This document shows positions 50,689-60,960 of a stretch of DNA of 64,000 bases, one piece after another; position 1 is the stretch's first letter, and each line of letters starts with the position of its first letter. The notes under the pieces are model-generated. The model made no database searches. It saw only the letters and a list, made by a program, of their open reading frames with translations, and was not told the origin of the DNA. A program made the position numbers and the translations under genes. This stretch comes from Blakeslea trispora (Eukaryota; Mucoromycota; Mucoromycetes; Mucorales; Choanephoraceae), in contig JAIWNE010000055.1 in the NCBI GenBank assembly GCA_025331445.1, positions 124,001 to 188,000 of the forward strand, given 5' to 3'.

Positions 50689-51881
50689 ATGGATTCTAAA
50701 AAGGCAAGCAAGAAAGCAAGCAATACGCTAGAGACATGGGGAAATGAATCTACAATGAACCTCAATGCTATCATTTACCAAAACATCCTATCATCGCCCT
50801 ATTTTCGATCACTTTAGTAAAGTCAAATCTAAATCTAAAGGCGCGTCTACCCCCCATTAACTTACATTGAATAGCAACAAAAAAACGTTTCATGAAATAG
50901 TAGATGAAATCTATAATGAAGGTAAAACATATGATAGCCTATTGTTTTCTAGTTGATGTACTAAAATAAGATGATTCTAGTTTATGTGTTATGTAAGTAA
51001 TCTTTTTTTTTATTGGTTTTTTGTTATTGTTGGTATACATCTATAGAGAGATGAAAATGGGTTGTATATGAGTGTGTAGTCGTAGGTCCTATTATTTTTT
51101 TACATTGTGATACCAATTCAATCAAAAAAGCATGTTATATTAATATCTTACAACAGCTCCTTTCATCAAAGGTACTCAACCTTCCACTGCATTCTGTTGT
51201 TTATTCAAAATGTGGACTCTTAGATTAACGATCAAGCAAATCGAGAATCTAATTGATCATGTTGATTCACCGTAAGTTGCTGCACTACTTTGATCTTTCT
51301 ACTTGGCTAATAGACCATCTAGATACATACGAGCCATTGGATTTCTGTATTTGCGTTATGTCTGTGCACCTGCTCAACTTTGGGATTGGTTTCAGTATTA
51401 TTTAGAGGATGATGAAGTAGTTCAGATTTCTAGCGGACAGAACCCTACCAAGATTACTATTGGAAAGTTATGTCGCATGTTGATTACTGAGCCCAAGTTT
51501 CAAGGCACGATGCTACCTCGCATTCCCGTGCCCATTGCTCGAGACTTGGAAAAGAAATTGCAACAGTACGACCGTGAGCATCGAACACAACCTGTCTCTG
51601 AAGCTCGAGTGAATGACGATAAAGAAGAGATTAGAGGTAGTGGTGGGGATCGTTACCGATCTAAAAGCAGAGAGCGCTACAGATCCAGAAGTAGAGATAG
51701 ATATCGTTCCAGAAGTAGAGACCGTTACAGATCTAGAAGTAGAGATCGCTGCAGATCAAGGAGTCCCTCGAGCCGTCGCCATCATCGTCAAAGAGATGAG
51801 TATGACGATTACTATGAGCGTAGTCGAAAGCATCGTAGTTCAAGTAGAGATGAATATAGAGATTATCGACGTAAATATTAA
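50689..51881 (+). CDS. PRPF38B: PRP38-domain splicing factor with RS tail (PRPF38B-like)
   Basis: Spliceosomal protein. Five exons: 50689-50816, 50875-50921, 50981-50992, 51157-51271 and 51323-51881, giving 286 aa. The PRP38 domain reads ETWGNESTMNLNAIIYQNIL, SSPYFRSLYNKKTFHEIVDE, GTQPSTAFCCLFKMWTLRLT, DSPYIRAIGFLYLRYVCAP and WDWFQYYLEDDEV. The C-terminus is an Arg/Ser repeat tail (RYRSRSRDRYRSRSRDR) from residue 215, as in PRPF38B. A 12-nt exon at 50981-50992, flanked by CTAG and GTAAGT, supplies four residues that restore the exact PRPF38B length between DEIY and PST. Exon 5 begins at 51323; the nearer AG at 51312-51313 would add Pro-Ser-Arg. Confident on function; the microexon is an inference. 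Confidence 0.93.
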
Positions 51882-52202
51882 ACACACCAGTACCTTGATT
51901 TAAAAATATATACTTTTTTTTTGACCAAGAAAAATTAAAGACAAAGTGTTGGTTTTTGTTGTTTTCTTCGTGAAGGTTTGCCATACATAGAACTATTGTA
52001 TTCAGCATGAACGCCAAACCTAATCGCACGGTTTATGCATCTTTTTCTTGAATTTTTGGTGCTTAAAAATATTCTTAAATCGAGCTAAGTAAATGACAAA
52101 AAAAATTGTCTTCTGACTTTGTATTCTTTTTTTTTCTTTCTTATAAAAAACAACTCGCGACCTGTCTTTTTTTTTTCTTTACTCTTTTTTCATTATTTCA
52201 TC
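51882..52202. other. short spacer between PRPF38B and APA
   Basis: 3' flank of PRPF38B and T-rich leader of the Ap4A phosphorylase gene (52127-52190). No other feature. Confidence 0.55.
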
Positions 52203-53401
52203 ATGAATTTGTTCCAAGAAGTACAAACTAAGTTTGACGCCGCCAAAGAAACTGGCGAATTGATTGCCTTTGATTCTACTCAAGTTATCAAAGAATCGGG
52301 AGGTATCAAGGTAAAAGAAAAAAAAGTAAAAAAGAAAACCTGAGGAAGCTCCGTGTTGATACTTATTTCTCAAGGAACACAGTTTAAGATTACGTTAGCA
52401 CCTGCACTTGCCAAGAAAGAAGAAGACAAGAAGGAAAATCAACAAAAAGAAAACGAGCAAAGGGAAAAGCCCAACCCATTTTTAAATCCCAATCCTGCTC
52501 TTGTTATCAAAGAAACCGAGGAACACCGTCTTTTGCTTAACAAGTTTGCTGTTATCCCAAACCATTTGTTAATTGTTACCAAAGGTAAGCTGTTGCGGAC
52601 GCCTGATTTTATTGCTGACTTTTCTAAACACACTTGTGATAGAATTCCACAAGCAAAGTGAACCTCTTTTCCCTAATGATTTGTATGAGACCTATCAAGC
52701 CCTTCAAGGCTTTAGTATGTCTCGACCTGCACTTGCCTTTTTTAACTGTGGCGATCAATCAGGCGCAAGGTAAGAAGAAAGAAGAAAAATTTTCATAAAA
52801 CACCCATTCTCATTTTGTTTTCTTTTAAAAAAAAACTCATAGCCAAGGCCATAAGCATGTCCAAGTATTACCTTTGGAATACTCTCAATCAGCTCAACCA
52901 CCTATCAAACAGCTATATGATGAAATTCATGACCGCCATGTTGGTCAAATTTATGCTATCAATAAGCTTCCTTTTGTTCATGTTATCATGGCCTTAGACA
53001 GCAATGCTATTCGCCAAGCTTCTTATAACAAGGAAGCTTTATCTGATTATCTCGGCCAAATGTTTTTTGGTATTTTGGATGCTATGTTTCAACAATTGCG
53101 CGAAAACTCTTTACCTATGGACACTTCTTATAACTTCTTGATGACACAAGAATTCATGATGTTGATCCCTCGTCGCAAGGAAGTGGCTACTATTGAACAC
53201 AACGGAAAGTCATTCGATTTCTCAATTAACTCACTTGGATTTGCTGGTTTAATGTTGTGTAAATCAGAAGAAGAATTGGCTGCATTAGAAGCACAAGATA
53301 ATTTGATGGATGTGTTGACCCAAGTAGCTGTTGCCTGGGATCCTCAATCTGCTAAATATGATGCAGAACGTCAAATGGCTGCTTCCACCGAATTAGCTTA
53401 G
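52203..53401 (+). CDS. APA1: Ap4A phosphorylase (ATP adenylyltransferase, APA1/APA2)
   Basis: Cleaves diadenosine tetraphosphate phosphorolytically to ATP and ADP; HIT superfamily. Four exons: 52203-52302, 52375-52584, 52643-52769 and 52843-53401, giving 331 aa (yeast APA1 321). Motifs are ITLAPALAKK, PNPFLNPNPALVI, HRLLLNKFAVIPNHLLIVTK, FHKQSEPLFPNDLYETYQAL and FNCGDQSGASQGHKHVQVLP, which contains the catalytic HxHxQ. C-terminal NFLMTQEFMMLIPRR and INSLGFAGLMLCK match the family. Intron 1 uses donor GTATCA at 52303, because the GTAAAA eight bases on gives the wrong phase and would add residues. Identification is secure. Confidence 0.96.
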
Positions 53402-53427
53402 AGAAATAAATAAATCTTTAATTTTTT

Positions 53428-54466
53428 TTATGGGCCTAAACGATGACCTTGACCTGCGAAACTACTATTACTAGTAGTACTGGGTTGTTCGTTTACTATA
53501 GGTAGATATGGATTTGAGGTATCTGCTGTAGGTACAAAATTGGTAGCTTTTGTCAATGGACTTAAAATGGCTTTAGTCTCGAATTCTGTTAGTCGTGCAT
53601 CCGAAGGTACCAAAAAGGAGAGCTTCTGCTTGACATCTAAAAGAGGAAGAATATTGAGCATCCTTATAAAAAAAAAAAGATCCGTAGGGTTGAACTTACA
53701 CAAATAACCTATACCACCACATAAAAGGTTAAGTAAAACAGAACTTCCGGGCACAAGGAAGACAAACGTAACAAACACAAACACAGGCCAATATTGATGT
53801 GGTATACGAATTGTGCCAGCAATCCTATCAATCCATCATAAAGCTTAGTCTATATCCCCAGAAGATCAGATAGTGACTTACATTCTATCTTGAGATTCGC
53901 TTTCGTCAGATAAATAAGACCAACAAACTAAACCAACTACCCAACCATACATGCCTCTGCATGTCATATGAAGCCAAAACAAACTCGATGACGATTGAAG
54001 TACTGACTGTCGAATAGCAAAACACACAACACCAGGCACAACAGTAAACAAAGACAAGAGCACATACAAAAGTTTGACTGAACCATACCGTTGCTCTAGT
54101 TTGTACATTTCAGGAGTCAGCCAAAGGGACACAATGATGGCATCGGTCAAGTAAAGTGTAGCAAAAGGGTACAAGAGAAAGCGAAACACTACAACCAGAA
54201 ATTAATACAACAGTTAACACTGCCTTTCAGGACATACCTTCGAATTGTTGAACAACTACATCAAAGTCGAGAAAACACCAATAGGATAAGGTAGGACGAC
54301 CTGGAAAGAAAAGTGTGATGACAAGGTCTATAGCAAAGACAGCATAAGGTGTGCATAGCATGAATTTAGTCACTGGAGGCATAGCTGCCACAGCTTGTTT
54401 CACATGCTCTATAAACATGGGTAACGCTCGGTTCGTTTGCGAGATGGGCTCTTGTTGACTTGCCAT
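53428..54466 (-). CDS. rhomboid-like membrane protein, second in the window
   Basis: Polytopic membrane protein. Four exons on minus: 54238-54466, 53882-54188, 53702-53824 and 53428-53662, giving 297 aa. Hydrophobic helices include KFMLCTPYAVFAIDLVITLF, VFRFLLYPFATLYLTD, KLLYVLLSLFTVVPGVVCFA, and the block PVFVFVTFVFLVPGSSVLLN followed by LLCGGIGYL. That last block resembles the final helices of Dsc2/UBAC2/Derlin-like rhomboid pseudoproteases (PxxSxLxHLxGxxxGY); no catalytic Ser-His pair is visible. The tail is soluble and ends GQGHRLGP. The last intron is 39 nt, a multiple of three, so splicing or retention both keep frame (retention inserts 13 residues, CKFNPTDLFFFIR). ATG at 54466 preferred; an in-frame ATG at 54517 exists. 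Confidence 0.78.
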
Positions 54467-54575
54467 ATTGTTTATTGTATTTTTTTTTTTATGCAAGGAA
54501 AATGAAAACACACACACACACGCTTATTTTTTTTTACTTATTTATTTTTATTAGCATTGTTTACAAGATCATATT

Positions 54576-57500
54576 TTAATCAGTCAAAGTGACGCCCTGT
54601 TGCTCTTTTTGTGATGATTCGACCTCTTCTGCTATAGCTTCTTGTTCTTCTGCTATCTCAGCAATGAGAGGTGGTTCTTTAATGTCCAGTTCATCCACTA
54701 CATTCTTTGGTGAAAGTGAGCCCAAGTTACGCTTCTCAAAAGCCTTCTTCAAGAATTCAGCCACATTTTTGTCTTGACGCATACGAAGCAAACGTAAAAT
54801 AGCATCTCCATGAGGTAAATCAATGCCTGATTTTCGCTCTTCCTTCTTCTTTTCCTCTCGCTTCTTTTGTCGAATAGTGTTTTTGCTGTGATAGACAGAT
54901 TTGGCTCGGTTGGTTTTCTTTTTGTTCAACATTTGAGTATTGAGTGTAGCACGCTGGCCTACTTGATGATAACCATCCATCAACACCTGTGCATCCAAAT
55001 GATAGGCTGCATTCACTGATAAAAGACTAAAGTATTGAGCATTCTCCAGTACTTCAAGAGGAATGGCATCTCCATCTTCACCACCATTGAAAAAGATTTT
55101 TAGTAGCTACAAGATAGGCAGACTGAGTGAGCATATTTTTTTTTCATATTTGTTTTTTTTTCTTACCTCTAGCCATTTTAGAACAATGTTTAGTTCATAA
55201 TCGTCCAAGGGCTTTACTTCAGATAGATGTTCAGACAAAGGCGGTAACAAGACACATTCAAGTGTCTTTAAGATTTGATCCCAAATTCTTAAAACAACAA
55301 ATTGCATATTGGTCTCGGATAGATTTTCATTCAAGATGCGCAGATTGTGTTCCAGAAAGTCCAAAAGAGGCGCAATAGCATCTTCACAAGCTTGAAGGTC
55401 TGGCTCAGTAAGTTTACTGATGACAGCACGACTAAAAGATGAAAAGAAGCCCACTTTGTCTTTACCCAGAATCCTATCAATAATTTCACGGGAAAGACAG
55501 TAATGTAGATAAGGTCCCATCTATATAAAGTATAAGTAACTTGCTTCTTCTTCTTTTTCTCTTTTTGGAACTTACTTTATCAGTAATAAGTCCAGCTGCA
55601 TCCTTTTCGGAGGTTTTAAGGGTACGGAAAGCTTTACCGAACCAAAATTGAATATCGTTCTTTTCGCTTTCCATATTAACTCGAAGAACAAGCGTACCCT
55701 GTGGTGATAAGTTTAACACGATATCATCACGTTGGTATATATCTTGATGTTTAGGCGATAATATAAACCAAGCAACACCACATTCTTCGTCTGCTGTAAT
55801 CAAGTCTTCGTCATTCACAATCACACAGACGTCTACAGCATTGTCATCACTTAACCAGATATCAAACTCTTCATCCCATCGAGGGTTCAAGGTTTCATAA
55901 ACAGTACGCGTACGAGTAATAAACTTGTTATCAATCTCAAATGTCACATAAGGGTCACATAGACCATTATTATCCATAGGCCGCAAGTTCTCTGCACGGA
56001 CAACACGGATGGTATAAAGGATATTGTTGTTTTTGGTCAATTTTTGTTGTTGTTGTTGACTGGAATCATTCTCTCGCATGTATTGCGCTACATCATCCAC
56101 ATGCATGGATTGATACAGCCGATCGAGCTTACCACGGGCTGCTTCCATATTGTTGAGTTTGATACAAAGTTCAGGCGTGATAAAATTAGGAGGTATATAG
56201 CCTTCTTCTCGGCTGGCAGCACGTTGACCCAAGATCTGGAAGCGTGCTCTATCCAAGATGCTTTCATTTGTGTTCTGTGTTGATCCAGCAAGTGCACGTT
56301 TGGTATAAATGTCTTTTCGAATCAAATCCTCCAATGTGAAGCAATAATGTTCAATACCCTCGCCAATGATCTTGGCTAGATAAGTTTCAAACAAACAATG
56401 TTGTAAATCGTTTGGCCACTGCAAATTGTTGATAAATTCGACAGCTTGACTAAACATGGAGAACAAATCAATGATAGAAGATGAATGTTCAACAGATTCG
56501 CTAAAACATTGAAACTTATAAGAAATGCATCAGTAACCAAAATATGAATTTAAGGATTGTAATATGCTTTACTTGGTCTTGAGCAATGGCATTATTGACC
56601 CATTCAATAGTTGATTCATTGGTTTTAGATAACCAGCGCTTGACATGAGGTAAGAACCATGATTCTACTTTGAACAAACTCTTTTTTGTCCTATATAAAA
56701 AAAAAGAAATCAAGATTCGTTAGAAAAAAACAAACCCTTCTTCAAAAATTGAGACTTACTTGGGACCATATTGGTCGTAGAGCTTCTCCAAATAGAGCAC
56801 TTTTTCATATAGTTCAAAGGCACTGTCGATAGGGCATGATTTGAAATCAGGCGAATAAGCCCAGTTCTCCATCTCTAAAGCAAAGTAAGGCATTTGTCTA
56901 GCCATGACAATGCTAGGCACTGAAAGAACACCCATGATAGGCTGAGGAAACTTCTTTTTGGCAATTGAGGTAAACTCTTTAAAGAGTTTTTCAGCCATTG
57001 AGAATAGATTGTTCAAAGGTTTTTCGTCACTCTTGTTGGTCAGCTTTTCGATCTGACTCCATCTCTCTACAGCAGCACCCTATAGCACCTTGGTGTCAAC
57101 AATCGGTCATCTCTTTTTTTTTCTTTTCAATAGCACACTTACTTCAAGCTTCTCTTCTAGTTCATTCAATTGTGCTGTTACATCAGAATGGAATTCTTTA
57201 TAAATGGGATTATTTTGAATTCTTTCAATTGACTCGATAATCTCTTGAATCCATCCGGGACTAGATAACAAGAGTTAGTACAGGAAGGTAATCTAAATCC
57301 GGAATGACTTGCCTGATTTTCCAATATTCTGATAATCCCGAAGCTAATTCTTTCAAAAACGTAGAATCTAAAGATTTCAAAGTACGCATTGCATTGTCGC
57401 GCTTGAATGGTACTATTGATCAGTTGGGCTCCCTGATTGGAAAGCAACTATTTCTTTTTGTCTCTTTTTTTTTAAAAACTTACATCTGCTGTTGCCCATG

Positions 57501-59023
57501 AGCCAAAATCATGTTCTTTTGTCACTTTATCGAGAGATCGAAGGGCATCATTGATATCCTCTACATTCAATTGATCTTGATCATATTTGCTTTTGACCAG
57601 ACTGAGATAGACGACAGCACGATAAGGAGCAGACAGACGCCAAGTCTTCCAACATTCTCTCAATATTTCATCTGATTGGTGAGAGAGAACGCTTGTTTTT
57701 GAACGTTCAGATTCAGGTACAGATGAGAAATTTTCAATGTCAGTATCCAAGCATATGGTCATCAAGTATTTGTAACAATTTTTTGGGTCATTTGGAATAA
57801 ATGCAAATCCACCACTTTCTGTGACAGCAGACTAAAGAATATATAAGTTTCACAAAAAATAATTGACACTTTTTTTTTTGGAGTTTATCAACATACATCG
57901 GTTTCATTGGATGTGGCTATGCTTAAGTTGGGGTTCATCAACATCAATGATTTCATTAGTTCTTGTAGTTGTTTGACTTCCTTTTTCTGCCAATTCTCGT
58001 AAGCTTGAGTAGTTGGAAAATCATCTCTTCTGCCAGGAAAGGGTTGATTTGTATGCACATTATTAATACATTTTTTAAAGTCATTTAATAACGCCTTTAT
58101 AAAGAAATAATTAATTCATTGTTTCTATTGTTTTTTTTTGTTTTTATTACCGATTCGGTACAAATCGAGCTTAATTCTTGAAGCTTCTTTCGGTGTGTGT
58201 CGTGATCCTTGTTGAACAATTGTTTGATTGTTGCGATCATAGGAAATTCTTCCATGTGTTCGATTTGAGAGATGTTTGAGATGGTAGATGAGAGTGAGAT
58301 ACGTTTATCGGCATTGCTGTTGGACTCGGCAGTAGGTGGAGGTGTGTTAGCCACATGCTGATAAGTCACTGGCTTCTTTTGTGAGTGTCTCTTGTTCGGT
58401 GTAGTACAGAAACCGGCAAGACTTTTCATGAGTTCGGGTGTGGCAGAAGAAGGAGAATCCTCTTGAACTGTACTGATCACTAACTCGACATAGCCTGTGA
58501 CAAACCGATTGAGATCTTCGTACCAAATAGCGGGATTGGGTTGATCTGCTTTCAGTTCGGCTTCACTTGTCTTTAAAAACAAGATGACTGTATCGATAAT
58601 ACTACCGGTAGGTCGATATCGCTGTCCATCTAAATGCTTCTTGAGTTGTTTTGCAGCTGAACGAAATCGTTCGTCTGTATATTCAGGTAATGCTGTATCT
58701 TTGCCTTTATAGACATCTTCCAATCGTCGCATCAAGCCCTTGACAATTTCTCGATTCAGTTTGTCGTTCTTCTTGTCGCTATTGTCAGAAAACTTTTCGG
58801 CCAGATTAGAGAGTTGACGGGAAGGCTCCTTCTTTTTGACAGAGTTGGTTGGACTGATGTCATTACTGTCAAATTTCTTGTCTGACTGTTCGAGGTAAGC
58901 ACGAATAGCACAACGAAGTGTGTAGTCATAGACAATGTCGGGGTCAATAGACCGGCTCGATGTCCTCTTGCTGCTGGCCACACGGCCTCTTTTCATGGTT
59001 GGCTTTGCTGAAACAGTAGCCAT
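54576..59023 (-). CDS. C2/MUN-domain protein (Munc13/Ync13/Git1 family)
   Basis: Large exocytosis/signalling protein. Ten exons on minus: 58151-59023, 57897-58094, 57484-57831, 57313-57401, 57143-57260, 56760-57079, 56573-56690, 55576-56514, 55167-55520 and 54576-55106, giving 1295 aa in unbroken phase. An N-terminal basic, Ser-rich region precedes the MUN-type helical domain (RDNAMRTLKSLDSTFLKEL, AAVERWSQIEKL, KSLFKVESWFLPHVKRWLSK). A central C2 domain at about 850-965 shows TIRVVRAENLRPMDNNGLCD, YVTFEIDNKFI, LNPRWDEEFDIWL and VNDEDLITADEECG, with the Asp residues needed for Ca2+/lipid binding largely present. The MUN C-terminal half follows. The order (C2 inside MUN) matches fission-yeast Ync13/Git1. 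Exon 4 ends AG|GCAAGT, a GC-AG intron. The acceptor for exon 4 (57402) was chosen to avoid a stop in the MUN frame. Confidence 0.9.
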
Positions 59024-60589
59024 AGTACAAAAAAGAAAAACGAGTGTGTATGATGAAGAAAAAAAATAAAAGAGGAGGAAAGAAAATAAAAAAAAAAGAC
59101 AACTAAAATATCATTTAGAAAATCAATTTAAAAAAAAAGCTCAGCCCAATAACACGTCGTTGTTTGAAATGAATGTTCAATGCGAATTCATATTCTTGGC
59201 TTTTTTTTTTCATTAAAGTTTGTTCAGTTGCAGAATTCAAACCAAAGGGACTATTTCAGCATGTTTTCTGCTTCATTCCATAAAAGACTCTATTTTTCTT
59301 TTAAACGCGCCTTTATGTGTGTAAAGCAGGTTTAGAGGTCTTTTGAGTAAACAGACATTCTTGTAATTGCTACACTATTGAGAGCCATTTATATGTTGAA
59401 ACTAAAAGTAAGGCAAATAAAGAAAGAGAGAAAGGGGGGAAGCCGTTTTTTCAATCATTGCTGGAATTGAGTATATTCTTTTGCTTTGAACCCAAGCAGA
59501 ACATTGCCAGCCCTATCATTGTCTCAGCCTAAACAAACACTGTTTATTTCCAAATGTAAAAATATACCTCTTGCTAAATAGAACTTTCTTTTCTTTATCT
59601 TCCTTGCGCTTTATCTTGCGTCAATAAGTCTCGATACACATAACTCCACATTGTTTTTTATGGTTGTAGTGGTGAATGCTGAATTCATCTTGAGATCTCT
59701 TTCCTTTTTCCTCATTCTCTAATGTAAGCCATCTTGATCTTCTATTTTTCTCCTTATGAGCTCTTTTGTTTTTGTATGATTTGTACTATCTATTAGCAAA
59801 AGAACAAAAAAGGAGATAGAGGTAACTAAGCATTGAAGTTTGTTGAATCTTTATGTGAACTTGTAGTCAATAAGGCTTTGTTCACACTCTACGAGTCATT
59901 TTCTTATAGTTCCTGAGATCTGAGGTTTGCGAGACTTTCACTTCCTTAGAAAGCCACACTGTCCCAAAGAAATAAAAGAAAAAGCCGGTAGTCAATAGAC
60001 AGTTGCGAGACCAAATTAGAGATGTCTTTGCAAACCACCTCAATTCCTCTGATGACTCGAAAGTTTGAAAAAGGGCTTGGACTACTTTGGATCTTTTAGA
60101 ATGAGTTGTCTATCAACACTAGAGACTCATAAACCTATTTGAATCACTTTGCTGTCAGATAGTAAAAACTATTCGACAAGAAAGCTGCTATAGAATGGTC
60201 AGGGGTTATGAGCAGTATTATAGTGCACAATAGGAAACAAAGGGCATACCATATAGCAAAATGCATTTTTTTTCTGCCATACAGTGAAACTCAGTGCTTG
60301 CTCCGCGTATTTCGGATATTGGACATGTATCACATTAATTGTAGAGGAGTTGATAACAAAAGCTTATTGGCGGCATAAACGAGTAAAGTATTCTTTGCAC
60401 TTCTTTTACTTCTTTTACTTTATGTCTTTATCCTTTTCTCTTTCTCCTTATCTTCCTATGGGAGAAAAAAGATAAGGAACAAACTCAGACTTGTCGTGCA
60501 CGTATACGTGACAACATTGGGACTGTCTTTGAAAACAAAAATTTATTTTAGCAGTCAAAAATATCATGTGATAGTATGCTGTCAAAAAG
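59024..60589. other. left part of a 4.6-kb gene desert
   Basis: AT-rich spacer upstream of the MUN gene. No frame above 63 codons with support (60284-60475 plus is the longest). Nothing RNA-like recognised. Confidence 0.5.
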
Positions 60590-60960
60590 GTATATAAAGG
60601 GTCGTTTTCTCTCTTGTTTTTCTGTTTCCTTATCCTAACTCTTAGGTGCGCTCTGTCTACGAGCAAGCGTGCTGACGGGTTGAACTCGGCTTTATGCTTG
60701 AGTAAGTTTGTTCATTAGGTAGAGATACACCTGATCTTCTAACATAATGAGTTATGGTTCGCTCTTGGCGACTTGCCTAGTTTTCTTCCCACGAAGCGCT
60801 ATGGCATGTAATTATAACCGAAGATGTGATGGTGAAAGGCTCCTATTGAGCAGGGATCCTCCCGAGGATCATATAGTTAGGGCTAGACTGCGTGGGCAGG
60901 ATAACCTAGCTATATGTGATGGGCGCAATTTAAAGAAAATGAAAATATGAATGGGGAAAG
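60590..60960 (+). ncRNA. folded element with TATA box; structured RNA or small ORF (tentative)
   Basis: A TATATAAAG element at about 60589-60597 is followed by pyrimidine-rich sequence. From 60640 to 60920 GC content is clearly higher than the flanks. Two adjacent hairpins stand out: GATCCT-CCCG-AGGATC at 60855-60870, then an 11-bp stem, 60871-60881 paired with 60905-60915 (one G-U), enclosing a smaller CTGC-GTGG-GCAG hairpin with purine-rich internal loops. The region also holds an ATG frame of 67 codons (60747-60950; MSYGSLLATCLVFFPRSAMA start) that would overlap both hairpins. No H/ACA, C/D, U-snRNA, SRP or RNase P signature was matched. Either a structured RNA or a small secreted-type protein is possible. 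Confidence 0.35.

Noticed and set aside
57178..57447. Alternative 89-codon minus frame over MUN exons 4-5
   Set aside because: Frame of the intron plus a shifted reading; the spliced frame gives recognisable MUN sequence.
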